A stretch of DNA of 64,000 nucleotides from Mycocentrospora acerina. Its lineage: Eukaryota; Ascomycota; Dothideomycetes; Pleosporales. The position numbers and the translations under genes are program-made. Position 1 is the stretch's first letter, and every line of letters begins with the position of its first letter. Where the stretch lies: the NCBI GenBank assembly GCA_022701365.1, contig JAKUHH010000290.1, positions 1 to 64,000 on the forward strand, in the 5' to 3' direction. This document shows positions 22,023 through 33,165 of the stretch, piece after piece. The notes under the pieces are model-generated. The model ran no database searches, was not told the DNA's origin, and worked only from the letters and a program-made list of their open reading frames with translations.

Positions 22023-22485
22023 GGTGGCGGGTGTGTGTAGGCGGGCAGGGCAGTGGTGGAGTCGTGCAGGCGTGTGGCCGTGTGGTCGTGCAGTGCAGTG
22101 CAGGGCCGGTGCAGCGGTGTGGTGGTGTGTGGCAGCAGTGCAGGCGTGTGGGGGCGGGCGCAGTGGATGTCGTCGGGCGTGGCAGCGTTGTAGTGTTGGT
22201 GCAGTCGTCGGGGCGTGTCGTCAGTGTCGTGAGCATGGGCGTCCGTGTCCGTGTCGGCCGCGACGTGAGGCAACGGCAAGGGTCCGAGCTTGTGCTGCCC
22301 GCGCTTGGAAATTGTCGACGACGTGCGCGTCGGCGTGGGAAAGTTTAGACACGGCCAGAGCCCCGCCACGAGACCACCACCACCATTGCCGCTGCGGTCA
22401 ACACTCCTGCCGCTGCCACTGCTGCCACCGCCATCACCGCTGCTGCCACCACCACCACCACTACCACCCCCACCACGCCCCCAGC
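22023..22485. promoter_or_regulatory. Divergent RPT1/CCT4 promoter
   Basis: A 463-bp region between the two ATGs. The half next to RPT1 is G/T-rich on the plus strand (repeated GTGTGG, GTGCAG), the half next to CCT4 is C/A-rich (CCACCA repeats), so both transcripts begin with CA-rich leaders. No exact copy of the yeast Rpn4 box was seen. Confidence 0.7.
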
Positions 22486-24523
22486 ATGGCAGCCCAGGTC
22501 GCCTCCAACGGCGGCGGAAACGCGGCCTTCAAGGTGGGCGCCCGGCCAGCCACGCAGCGACAACACGGCGACTGACAGAAGCTGCAGGACAAGGAGAAGC
22601 CCAAGGCTGTGCGCAGCGCCAACATTATTGCCGCCAGAGGTATGTCGCTGTGCATGCACATGTTTGTACATTCACACACACACATGCATACACACACATG
22701 TACAAACAGGTGCATGTGTATGCATGTATGTGTATGTGTGTGTACATGGATACATGAGCATGTGTGGATATATATGTATACAAGTACACTGCTGACCCCC
22801 TTGCAGCCGTCGCAGATGCCATCCGAACTGTACGTCGCCCTCTGCCTCTCCCTCTTCCTCCTCCTCCTCCTCCTCCCCTCCTCCTCCTCGCCCCGCCGAG
22901 TCAATCCCACTCAACACCACTCAACGCCAACCAACACCGCTCAACACCAACTAACCCGCCCCCAGTCGCTCGGCCCAAAGGGCATGGACAAGATGATCCA
23001 GACCGGCCGCGGCGAGACCATCATCACAAACGACGGCGCCACCATGCTCAACCAGATGAGCGTCCTGCACCCCTCGGCCAAGATGCTCGTCGACCTCGCA
23101 CACGCCCAGGACATTGAGGCCGGCGACGGCACCACCTCCGTCGTCGTCATTGCCGGCAGCCTGCTGGGCGCCGCCGAGCGTCTGCTGGGCAAGGGCATCC
23201 ACCCCACCGTCATCTCAGAGGCCTTTCAGCGCGCCGCCCAAGAGGCCATCAAGATCCTCACCGAAATGTCCATCCCCATCACCCTCGCCGACCGCCAGAC
23301 GCTGCTCAAGACGGCCGTCACCGCCCTCTCCTCCAAGATTGTCGCCTCGGAGCCCAAGCTGCCCATCATGGCCGTCGACTCGGTCCTCAAGGTCATCGAC
23401 TCCAAGACGGCCGACAACGTCGACCTCAAGAACATCCGCATGATCAAGAAGCCCGGCGGCACCATCGAGGACAGCGAGATGATTGACGGCCTGGTCCTGA
23501 CCCAGCCCGTTGTCAAGAGCGCCGGCGGTCCCACAATAAAGGAAAAGGCACGGATAGGCCTGATCCAGTTCCAGCTCAGCCCCCCAAAGCCAGACATGGA
23601 AAACCAGATTGTCGTCAACGACTACAGGCAAATGGACAAGATTCTCAAGGAAGAGCGAACCTATCTCCTCAACATGGTCAAGAAGATTCAAAAGGCAAAG
23701 TGCAACGTCCTCTTCATCCAAAAGTCCATTCTGCGCGACGCCGTAAACGACCTCAGCCTGCACTTTCTCTCCAAGCTCAAGATTATGGTGGTCAAGGAAA
23801 TTGACCGTGAAGAGATTAAATTCATCTGCAAGGTACGTTTTTTTTTACCCTTTTCTTTATCAAAAATACATCTGCTCGTATATTGAATGGCACACCTCAT
23901 CTGACACTACCACACAGAGCACTGGTTGCAAGCCAATCGCAGACGTCGACTCTTTCACCGAGGACAAGCTCGGCTCGGCAGACCTCGTCGAGGAAGTCCA
24001 GGCATCAGGAGCCCGATACGTCAAGGTCTCTGGCGTAAAGTCCCCAGTAAACACCGTTTCCATTGTCTGCCGAGGCGCCAACAACCTCATCCTAGACGAG
24101 ACGGAGCGCTCCCTGCATGACGCCCACTGCGCCATCCGCTCGCTAGTCAAGAAGAAGGCCCTCCTCGCCGGTGGTGGTGCCCCAGAAATCGAAATCGCCC
24201 ACCAACTCTCCCTTCAAGCCCGTGAGCTCTCTGGCACAGAAGCAATCTGCTGGAAAGCCTTTGCCGACGCCATGGAAGTCATCCCCACCACACTGGCCGA
24301 GAACGCCGGTCTGAACAGCATCAAGGTCGTCACAGAGCTGAGGCACAGGCACGCTCAAGGGCAGAAGAATGCAGGCATCAGCATCAAGAGCGGAGGTGTC
24401 AAGAATGACATTTCCGAGGAGAATGTGCTGCAGCCGCTATTAGTCAGCACGAGCGCCATTGAACTGGCCGCCGAGACGGTCAAGATGATTTTGCGAATTG
24501 ATGACATTGCTCTGTCAAGGTAG
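22486..24523 (+). CDS. CCT4: T-complex protein 1 subunit delta (CCT4)
   Basis: Five exons: 22486-22533, 22588-22639, 22807-22829, 22966-23832 and 23918-24523 (531 aa). Exon 3 is a 23-nt microexon encoding most of AVADAIRT; skipping it would break the frame and the conserved SLGPKGMDKM junction. Group II chaperonin ATPase motifs are present: NDGATML, GDGTTSVVV (catalytic Asp region) and GGGAPEIE. The apical domain contains DMENQIVVNDYRQMD and a stretch ending IQKSILRDAVNDLSLHFL, typical of the delta subunit. CCT4 is one of eight subunits of the cytosolic TRiC ring that folds actin, tubulin and WD40 proteins. Exon 2 uses the AG at 22586-22587, giving FKDKEKPK as in yeast. Length matches the family. 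Confidence 0.96.
22673..22790. repeat. CA/TG-rich microsatellite in CCT4 intron 2
   Basis: Alternating CACA, TGTG, CATG and ATAT segments occupying most of the 167-bp second intron of CCT4. Because it is palindrome-rich it could form hairpins in the pre-mRNA. Confidence 0.7.
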
Positions 24524-25235
24524 ATGATGACTTGAGGAGACTTTAGAAGAAGTGTGACAAGGTCATGTTCCACAAACTAAAATACCAATGAGTAATGAAA
24601 AACTACCATACACACACACATGTAATCACATGTATGCATGCACGGGACATGAAACAGCTGTGCATGTAATTGGCAATCACATGTGATTTTATTACCCTTT
24701 TTCACCTTGGTCTCCTACTACAAATACTAATACTAATACCAATACCAATACCAATACCACTACTTATCCTTGGCAACTTGGACCCCCCCCCCCCATCGTA
24801 AGCGAAAATCCCCACCATTCCCCCCTTCCCCCCTCCCCCCCTCATACATGCATATATACATGTGCATACATGACATGACATGACATGACATGCATGCATG
24901 CACCTCACCTGAAGGGAAACATTTTAAAATTACCTCATCTCTATTTTTTTCCCACATTCTTCCATATTTTTTTATTTTTTTTCCATTTCCAGTATTCTTT
25001 CCTTGGTCTCTTTTTTCACAATCCATGCTTTTAGTTTATTTAGCTAAATGGGACTCGGGGGTTTTTCTTTAATTAATTAGGGCGTGGGGTAGTTTTCTTG
25101 ATGTTGTTAGATTTTTTAAATTTTTTTAAAAAAGAGAATAGTGGTAAGATTGATGGATTGATGGATTGATTAATTTCCTATTTTTTTTCTCCATTCGCTC
25201 TCCTTTTGCAGAATAGAAAATATATAAAAAAATCC

Positions 25236-25238
<3 letters not shown>

Positions 25239-25270
<32 letters not shown>
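25239..25270. repeat. (AG)16 microsatellite
   Basis: An uninterrupted AG dinucleotide run in the CCT4 / Ser-rich gene intergenic region. Confidence 0.9.
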
Positions 25271-25274
<4 letters not shown>

Positions 25275-25445
25275 AATAGCCGTTTTGCAACCGACGTACT
25301 TTTCTTTCCCGTACTTTAAAAAAAATTGACGACAAATTTGAAAGACGGTGTGGAAATCCCAAAAAACTCATGAACGAAAAAAAAAAACACTTCGCTTCGC
25401 TTTCTTTTATGCATGCATGCAGGAGATTAATCGTACAAGGTCCTT

Positions 25446-25536
25446 CTGTTCCTATTTGTTCCTATTTGTTCCTATTTGTTCTGATCTGATCTGATCTGTT
25501 CTGTTCTGTTCTGTTCTGTTCTGTTCTGTTTTGTTT
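25446..25536. repeat. Compound 10-mer/5-mer minisatellite
   Basis: Three copies of CCTATTTGTT are followed directly by three CTGAT units and then about eight CTGTT units, ending in TTGTTTTG. The units grade into one another, as in stepwise slippage with point mutation. Confidence 0.85.
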
Positions 25537-25840
25537 TGGGGTGTGGTAAAGATGGGGAAATAAACAAGTGGAAAGTAAGATGGAATAACAGCTGGTGAGA
25601 ATAACAGAATAACAGAAGATGATACGAAGAGAAGAAGAGAAGAAAAAAAAACACCCGCTCGCTCGCTGAGGGGGAAATGCAATACAAACGCATCCAAGGA
25701 CGCAACAAAAAGCTGCGCGATGCTGTAGGAGGCGAAGAGAAGAGAAAAAAAAAAGCGTAGTGTCGGCAACGTACGTTGACGAGACAGAAGGAAAGGAACA
25801 AAGGAAGAAAAGGGAAGAAAAAAAATACCCGAGCTCGTTC

Positions 25841-25864
25841 ATCTCATCTCATCTCATCTCATCT
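25841..25864. repeat. ATCTC pentanucleotide repeat
   Basis: About five tandem ATCTC units, just beyond the 3' end of the Ser-rich gene at 25989. Confidence 0.85.
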
Positions 25865-25988
25865 TGTCGTCGTAGATTTTCGTCTTAGCATCCCATCCAC
25901 ACATTCTCCCCCAAAATACCACTTTGACATCAATCATTGGGAAAAATCATCGTCCACGACTCATAATTCCCCTTTCCTCCCCCTCGTC

Positions 25989-27752
25989 TCATCTACCTCC
26001 CCCCTTTAAACTCGCCCTCTTCAACAGCCTCGCCACTAGGTTTCCCCGCTGCTTCGGCTTGACGTAGAATGCGCCCTGCGTTCCCGTCATATCGTCCGTC
26101 ACGACGAGTTCCTCCAGTGCGAGCGGGTCATCACGCACTTGTCTTGGAGACACGGCGTTCTGCCACCCATACAGTTGGTCGTCGTCGGCGCGCAGATCAG
26201 GCCGTGTGAGCGTCATACGGAGTGTCATCTCTCGATTCAACGGGGGAGGGAAGCCAGGCGATCCCAGGGGCGATGAGGAATGCGAGATTCGCCGCGAGTG
26301 CGAGCGAGAGTGCGAGCGAGAGTGTGAGTAGGATTGGGAGTGTGAGTGCGACTGGGAGTGCGACTGCGATTGGGAGTGGGAATGTCCACGGAAGGATAGA
26401 CCCGGGCTGGAGGACGGAGTGGCTGGGGAAGAGGGGTCCACCAGTGAATCTGAATCCGAGTCTAGACCTTGGTTCGAGGGTTGCAGTTGCTTATCCGTGG
26501 GCGTGCTATCTTCGAGGAATGAAAGCTTGCCATCGCGGAGGAACGTTTGCATGTCACGGCTGAATTTGCGGGAGTGGTGCGCGGTGATGGGAGGCAGTTG
26601 GTAGTGTGGTGCTGTAGTGTCGCTGCCGGCGCTCGACGGAAAGCCAAACTCAATTGCTTCGTCAAATTTCTGCGGCGAGGCCAGGTAGGTGCGGAGTTTT
26701 CGACGGGCCTCCGGGTCCTGGTAGTGTGTGGCTTCCGGGTCGAAGATGGGAGGTGTGGACATGTGAGAGGGTTCTCGGCCAGAAAGTGATGAATGGGCTC
26801 TTTGATGGAGTGTAGTAGGTCTCTGAGTAAAGGGCGGAGTTTCTGTTGTGAAGACTGCAGGGAGTATCGAATGATGCATTGGTGTGCTGGTGAGGGACAT
26901 TGTCCGTGAGCGCCTGCGCGTGGGCGTTGACGGCACACTTTGAGATTCGAAACCCATCATGTCAAGATAGAAGAGGCTGTTCTCACCGTCTGCTTCGTTG
27001 GTGGAATAATGGGGCCTGTCAAACACCGTGGTTCGATCTTGACGTCGATCAAACGAAGTAGAGGGTAAATCGAACGATGGCTGACTGGGGCTGATGGACC
27101 GCTCTGAACAAGACCGTATTCGTTGCAGACCGCCTTCAGAAACAGCACAGGATGTGTTGTAAAAGTCGAAATGAAAGTCGTCGAAGTGTTGTCGTGCTCG
27201 CTCAGTGTCAGGGTAACCGTCGCTGCGGTAATGGTGGGGAAGGAACGCCTGTTCGCGTCTCCTCCGGAAAAGTACCTGCTCTTCACGCGAGAACTGCTGC
27301 TTCTGCACTTTGGCAGGCAAAGATAAATAAAAGTCGACTTCGGTTTGAGAGACTTGGTGGCCTGGTTGCAGCGCCGCAGTTTCAACCTTGCGCCGTCGCC
27401 GTCGAGATCCCAGGGTCAGGGAGGGGCCGAGTGGCAGCGAGCTTGCGCGGGACGAGCGGCCTGAGAGACTCTCGGGCGGCCTGGCCTCTCCAAGCGACTG
27501 CTGCTGTATCTGCAACCGCTCTAGCGACGAGAAATACTTTCTCCTGCAGCGGCATCGGTTAGTATGGCGCGCCGATTCTGCAAGGTACTGAGACGAAGTG
27601 GGGTGCAACCGATCCTGAGGCACTCCATGCACGCGATAACGCGCCTATCACGCCTCTCGGCGAATCAGCGAAGATACGTACTGGACAGAACATGGGAGCG
27701 CGTCGAAGTCGACCTGCTGGACCGACGGCATCGTCTTCGCCTTCTTCCTCAT
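25989..27752 (-). CDS. Ser/Arg-rich fungal protein of unknown function
   Basis: Two exons, 27682-27752 and 25989-27543 (541 aa), joined across a 138-bp intron (GTACGT...TGCAG). I do not recognise a domain. Visible features are a basic RRRRRK run after exon 2 begins, a region of moderate conservation-like composition (VDFYLSLPAKVQKQQFSREEQVLFRRRREQ, shown only in part here as key residues FYLSLP and FRRRREQ), many SP/TP sites, and an SH/SQ/SR dipeptide tract at about 26285-26385. The C-terminus ends in a basic amphipathic-looking segment (VARLLKRASLK). It is largely disordered. An ATG at 27731 and a longer in-frame stretch to about 27845 are other start options. The coding nature is supported by the long frame and matching splice phase; function is unknown. 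Confidence 0.68.
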
Positions 27753-29022
27753 GGTTCCGGCTCGACGGAATGCGGTAAAAGTGTGGCGATCAGTCCCAGG
27801 TACATGCGTGGCCTGCTGCGAGGAAACGTGTGCTCTGGTCCGCACGGGAATCGTGAATCGTGAGTCGTGAATCGAGAGTACCGTGCCTCAACGACAATCA
27901 ATCGGCCAGCGCAAGTCAACCCAGCTGCCAGACGAACACGGAGAGAATGAAGGGGAGAGGAAGGAAAAGAAAAGGCGCAGCAGAAATGGCCGACTCGCTC
28001 AGAAACATACATGAGGGCTAATTGGCAGCATACGGCCTGCATACTCGTGCGGTATGCCACAGCTGCAGCTAACAACTAACATGCCAATGCGCCGCCAGAG
28101 GCTCTTCGCAACCACGTATTCAAGCCTCGTAAGCGCAGCAGTTCCCTGTCAGAAAAGGCAAATCATCCCAGATCCAGAGTCAGCATACATCATTCCACAC
28201 CGTGGAACGCCAGACCGCAACGGCAGCCAGCGTAGTCAAGGCCAATAACCATGCGAGTCGTGGTTGTACATGCAGCAAAGCTCCCCGCTCCACTCCACCT
28301 TACCGTCCGCGGTTTCAGGCTACACCGGCACTCAGGGACAAACCACCAGCCCGATTTCTAGCGTCGTGTACTGCGACACACCGTATCTGCTTGAGCTTCT
28401 CTGGGCCGCGAATGCGGCGGCCGCTTCGGACGGATATGGATGGATTTTACCCGATGTGCTCGTCCCCTTTTCTGCTAGCCTCCGATCAATCAATATTTCT
28501 TCCCTTCTAGAAAATGCAATCGTCTAAGATCGCATCTATCAAATTGGTCGGTCCGAAACCTCAGCCCGAGCGTGCCACACAATACTCGCACAGACTCGCA
28601 CAACCTGTGTATCGTTACAGGCACGGTAGTGTATTGTCGGATGGCTGAGATTCATGCATGCTTCGTGACTAGCTAACTCAAAGGATAACATTACATGAGC
28701 GTTTTTTCTAACTGCATTTGTGGAAACAAGGGTATCTCAAGAAACTCTAAAACATCCAACAACACATGGCCGCCTCGGATGTTGTGCTCGCCTCCGTCCC
28801 CAAAACGTAGAAGTTGGACCCAAAGTCTTCGCTTACAAAGGTCCTAACAGCTTGGCAAACTACCTCAATGTTTGGGTGCGTGGCGCTATGTTAAGAAACA
28901 GACTTTCTCTCGCACGTAAGGTTGATGTTCTGCAGATGCATGAACTCTACCCACCCCCCACATGCAAGCTCGATACGCGACCAGTCAACTTGTCTCTTGC
29001 AGGAGACTACAGGCAAAAAGGC
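27753..29022. other. Gene-free interval
   Basis: 1.27 kb between the Ser-rich gene start and the ELMO-like stop (both minus strand). A near-perfect repeat GAATCGTGAGTCGTGAATCG lies around 27849-27870. An open frame at 28720-29202 on the plus strand runs antisense into the ELMO gene and is not supported. Confidence 0.5.
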
Positions 29023-31302
29023 CTAGGCCCCGGCAATGTCGTAGTAATATTCATCGTCCAGCCCATCTCGGCTGGGAAGAATCGGTTCTTCCAACCCAAC
29101 ATCTTCAAAACGCACGTTGAGCAGACGAATCTTCAACCCATAGCCGCCGATGAAGTCAACCAACTTGTTGGTGTCTGCAGTGATCGGTTGTTGATTGAGT
29201 AGCATGAGCAGCCCATCAAGCCACTCGGACGCAAGAGTATGGCTCTGAGGATGCAGTTGTAGGAGGACAGACTCCTTTCGTCCTGCACCTGAACCACCAG
29301 ATGTCTGCCGTGAATGGGCTTGATTGGAGGGAGTCAAGTAGCCGTGAATTGTAATCTTGGTAGAGGTAGATGCACGCTCAGGGCCGGGTAATGTCGTGAC
29401 AGTGTTTTCAGATGAGGATGACGACGGGGCAGAAGCTGAAACATTACTCACGACAGAGGACACTATGGATAGATCAACTACAAATACAAGTTAGCCACAA
29501 CGTTAACGCGAACTGTGTAGCCAAGGTAGCTGGACACCACTTACTTTTCTCATGCAAAGTGTTTAGTCTGGGATCCGCAGCCGCCTTCTCGTCAAAGTCA
29601 GCATAGTGCAAGTACCGTCGGTTATGTGATAGTCGGACGAAGCGCCACGCCGAGGGCACAGCACGAGTCACGTTCTTGCTCATCACAGGCCCTGTATCCG
29701 CAGGTTGATTGACAACGATTGGGAACCATGCACCCTGAAGTAGACACCTTATTCGTTGTTCCTTGACAAATTGCAGGGCCTCGTGAGTAAGCTCGTCACG
29801 AGATTGTCTGTCAGGAGTCAGTGTCAATAGAAATTCAATAGAAATTCAATAGAAATTCAATAGAAACGTCAAACTCACCGCAAATGGTGTCCCCATACGT
29901 CTTCGTACGTGAGCTCGAGCAATTCCATCTGGAGCTCTCTCAGTCGCTTCAGGTCGAATTCTGCTATCTCTTCCTCGACATCTCTGACCTCCCTCGTACG
30001 TGGGGCTTGACCCACAGCCTGCTCCACCAATATGCGGATCAACTCCTCCATCTTCTCGAAATCCTCTAGCTGAGCTCCTGCAGTCTTCCAGAGCCGAATG
30101 AAGGCGCTGAGCCCGCTTGTATGCAGCCTTGACCAATGGAGCAGAAGCGGCTTGAACGCTCGCTCAAAGTTGGCCCGAGAATCAAGGGCTGCATATCTGT
30201 GTGCATCGGCATCATCTACCTTGTCCACGTCAAAATACTCGTAGAGAATTGACGTCACAGAAAGACTGGCACGAGCAACTGGGCAACGTTGCTCGAGCGG
30301 CTCTGACGATTGTTCCAAGAGCAGTTTTTGAAATCCGTCCTCGTTTTTGTATACAAAATCCGTGAGATCCATGAGGCCGAGAAATCCAGTGGCCACAAAT
30401 TCTTCGGCTGGCGACTCGGTGTCGAAACCCAAGCGTCGCCATTTCAATGGGTCATGCTTCTTGCCTCCTGTAGAGTCTGTCACTGGCTTTGTTGGAGTGC
30501 TTGCAGCGTGCAGACCGCGGACTGTTCTTCGGTGATCGCCCTTGTCCAGATCAACCTTTTCTTCCCTCCAGTTTCTCAGCAAGATCTTTGTCAGTGACTG
30601 GAATTCGAGTAATGGATGCGCCAGATCTTGTATGGCCGAACTCTGCATGAGCCCGTATACACTCTTTATTACACCCAACTCCTGAAGCTGTTTCATGAAC
30701 TTGGGCGCCTCAAAGTCGACATGGTTTGCTATTGCGTCGCGCATCAGCGCGTTGATCAGCTGGAGAGAATTTGCGCACAAGGCGTGGTCGGCGGAGGTTA
30801 TCTTCTCGACGAGCGCGGGCAGGAACTGCGGCTGAGTATCGACTGCTGGTCTTAGTCGCTGGAAGCCAGTGACGCTTGGCTCAGAACTGCGGTGCGAAGG
30901 GTGGCCGACAATGGCTGCTAAGACTGACATTGCGCCGCGATTGACATTGACGAGAGGTTGGGCGACCACGAGGTCGACTATCTGTTCCACACGTTAGACC
31001 TGTGCACGCTTTGGTGGCTCTCAGGTTCCACTTGCCCTCACGATCAGGTCGTCCGTCACATGGTCCCATCCCTTGTCGAGTTCGAGCAGCCGCGCAAGCG
31101 ACGTGAGGCAGTACGCCAGTGTGTTTCCTGTGGAATGCAGTGCAAGGAACCGGAGCTTGGGCAACCCCCCCTCGTAGATGAAGACATCTGCAAAAGAAGG
31201 GTCTCCAATGGCATTCTGGAGCTTGAACACTGCCATTTTCCGCACCGACTCCTCCTCTGAGCCCAACCGGGCGACCAGGTCGGACACATTCACGCTATCC
31301 AT
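29023..31302 (-). CDS. ELMO/CED-12 domain protein (LMO1-like)
   Basis: Four exons: 31042-31302, 29879-30981, 29545-29807 and 29023-29477 (693 aa), introns 60, 71 and 67 bp. The N-terminal ~250 residues look like armadillo-type helices (SLARLLEL, SVLAAIVG, LINALMRDA). A central ELMO domain has the WRRLGFDTESPAEEF and GFLGLMDL hallmarks. The last ~200 residues, with FVRLSHNRRYLHYADF and IHGYL, read as a pleckstrin-homology domain. ELMO proteins pair with Dock-type GEFs to activate Rho-family GTPases; in yeast, Lmo1 works with Dck1 on Rho5 in mitophagy, oxidative stress and wall integrity. Start ATG 31302 is the first in frame. The domain call is sure; partner and function are transferred from the family. 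Confidence 0.86.
29826..29866. repeat. 11-bp tandem repeat in ELMO gene intron
   Basis: About 3.7 copies of AATAGAAATTC, lying wholly within the 71-bp intron 29808-29878, so that repeat units make up over half of the intron. Confidence 0.9.
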
Positions 31303-31799
31303 GGCTTGTACCAATATTTAGGTTGGATGTGTGATTGTGAATTCATAACAATCAACGAGCGAAAAACACCAACATGTAGGAAATAGCGCGTGAGACGTGA
31401 GCGTGTGAAACGTGGACAAGAGAGCAGTCGGCCGCTCTCGCGTCTCGACATGTCCCTCCCCCTGCGGTCGCGTCAGCCAACGAGGACCAGGCTTGGCCAT
31501 CTTCACGTGTTGTGGAGGGCGGAGACAATCCCTGCCAGTGGTGCCTGCCGGGTGCTGCTCTAGCGCCGAGCTAAGCCGAGCCTGAGCCTGATTCCTCCAG
31601 GACCCAAACACGTCGTGGATACGGCCTCGCCGCTCTCGACACTCGTTGCAGCTGCCTCTCCCCGTTGTCTTGGGCCTATCGCGCTTGTTCAGGCACCCCA
31701 CGTTCACTCTGCATCGTCCTCCTGTTTCTCCACACTCTCGTCGACACACATTCCCTCCACGCCCCCGTCTCCATCCCGCTTCACCGAGAGCCCGCCGCC
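31303..31799. promoter_or_regulatory. Divergent ELMO-like / Cys-rich gene promoter
   Basis: 497 bp between divergent start codons. It contains open frames without domains on the minus strand (31318-31749) and C/T-rich sequence near the Cys-rich gene start. No specific box is identified. Confidence 0.5.
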
Positions 31800-32484
31800 A
31801 TGGTCTATATCACGTCTGACCTCTTTGGTCCCACACCAACACACAACCGCACCGACACAACGCCTCTCTCTCATTGGAACATCATGGTGGACTCGCAGCA
31901 CACATCAGGGCTGGGCAAGCGCAGGCGGCCCGACAGAGATGACGATTCAACCATGTACGAGATGATTCCAACTCGGTAGAAACTCAATGTTGTGGAATGC
32001 TAACACAGCGTGCAGTAGCTACTCCTGCCAACAGCGGCTGTCACCCTCGGGTCGAGTCCACCACCGCAACACGTCATCATCTGAGAGCAACAGCAGCCGC
32101 CCATACCCCTCTTTCGCCCTGACACCGACCTACACAACTTCAGACCGACGGCCAGTCAAGCAGATCAAGCGCATCAGCCCCAAAGTAGCCCTTGTAAAGT
32201 CAACATCACATCTCATGGACACTGAACCCGACTTCTCTACTTCACAACCACACCCCGTCTCCGACCTGCGACCATGCCACGCGTGTAGTTCAGCACCAAA
32301 GCGCAAAAAGGATCTTGACGGCTTCATGGACTGCAAACGGTGCGACCATCGAACATGCTACATCTGTGCGCGACAGTGCTTTGGCGGATGCGGGAAAGCC
32401 GTGTGCAAGAAGTGCATAGTCGAAGTCGGGCAAGAGGGGGATCCGTGGTGTCTGGACTGCTACTCGAGGGACATCAACAAATGA
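31800..32484 (+). CDS. Small protein with C-terminal cysteine-rich zinc-binding domain
   Basis: Two exons, 31800-31975 and 32016-32484 (214 aa), separated by a 40-bp intron (GTAGAA...TGCAG) that contains a GCTAAC branch site. The N-terminal two thirds are Ser/Thr/Pro-rich and basic, with a KRRRPDRDDD patch that could be a nuclear signal. The last ~65 residues carry CHAC, CKRC, CYIC, a CFGGC, CKKC and CLDC, spaced like a cross-brace (RING/FYVE/PHD-like) zinc domain. I cannot assign it to a named family. DNA, ubiquitin or lipid binding are all possible. The frame, splice phase and spacing of the cysteines support a real gene. Confidence 0.78.
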
Positions 32485-33165
32485 TTAAATAATGGAAATG
32501 AAGGATTTTTTGGGAAGTTATTTTGGTTCCGCGCTTTTGAGCATTGGCGTTTCGATTGCGGTTAATGGGATATCTTTGTTCGAGGCATGGTATTTGGCGC
32601 TGTTATGGTCATCGGAGAAGAAACGTGTAATCTCCAGGTATTTGGGAGGAAATAGGAATGGTCATTAGATAGTAATCTCAACTTGTCAGCTTTTGAGCAT
32701 GACTCGCCCCTCTCAAGCTTGAGGCCAGTAACGATGTGAACGCCTAGAAGACTGAGTGAGCCAACTTTATGACGTAGTGGCATGATCCCAGGAAGCACCA
32801 AGCAAAAGCAAACGATTAAGGAGCAATTATGCATTGTTTACCACCTACCCCTACACTAACACAATGATACCGACACCGCTAACTCTACCCTAGAACATAA
32901 GAAAAAGAAGAAAATAATTGACATCTCAAGGCCGTGATCTCTTTGATATGTAGCGCAGATGAACGAAACAAGTTGGCAGAGAGAGAGACAGACAGATACA
33001 GATCTCAGTGGATAAAGACAACTACACCACAAACACTCTGTTGTGCACAATTTCTCACCACCGGGACCACGAGAGAACATCTCTCCTCATAAGGACTAGG
33101 AAAGTACCCGTTTCAGCGCCAGAAGAACACATCGACCCCAATTTTCAAGTCGTTGAGTATGCAAT
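32485..33165. other. Convergent intergenic region
   Basis: 681 bp between the stops of the Cys-rich gene and PMT4. It holds a short AGAGAGACAGACAGA repeat near 32980-32996. Open frames are small and featureless. Confidence 0.5.

Larger units (their letters stand above)
24524..25988. other. Repeat-rich gene-free interval
   Basis: 1.46 kb convergent region between CCT4 and the Ser-rich gene. It holds homopolymers (C12 at 24783-24794), T-rich blocks, GACAT repeats (about 24870-24890), an AG microsatellite, a compound minisatellite, and an ATCTC pentamer. No gene is supported. Confidence 0.65.

Noticed and set aside
21139..22575. 478-codon plus-strand frame across RPT1 and the RPT1/CCT4 promoter
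   Set aside because: Runs through both RPT1 introns and the promoter, is low-complexity (poly-Glu) in the middle, and conflicts with two well supported genes.
28720..29202. 160-codon plus frame running into the ELMO gene
   Set aside because: Overlaps the last ELMO exon antisense and has no domain or promoter evidence.
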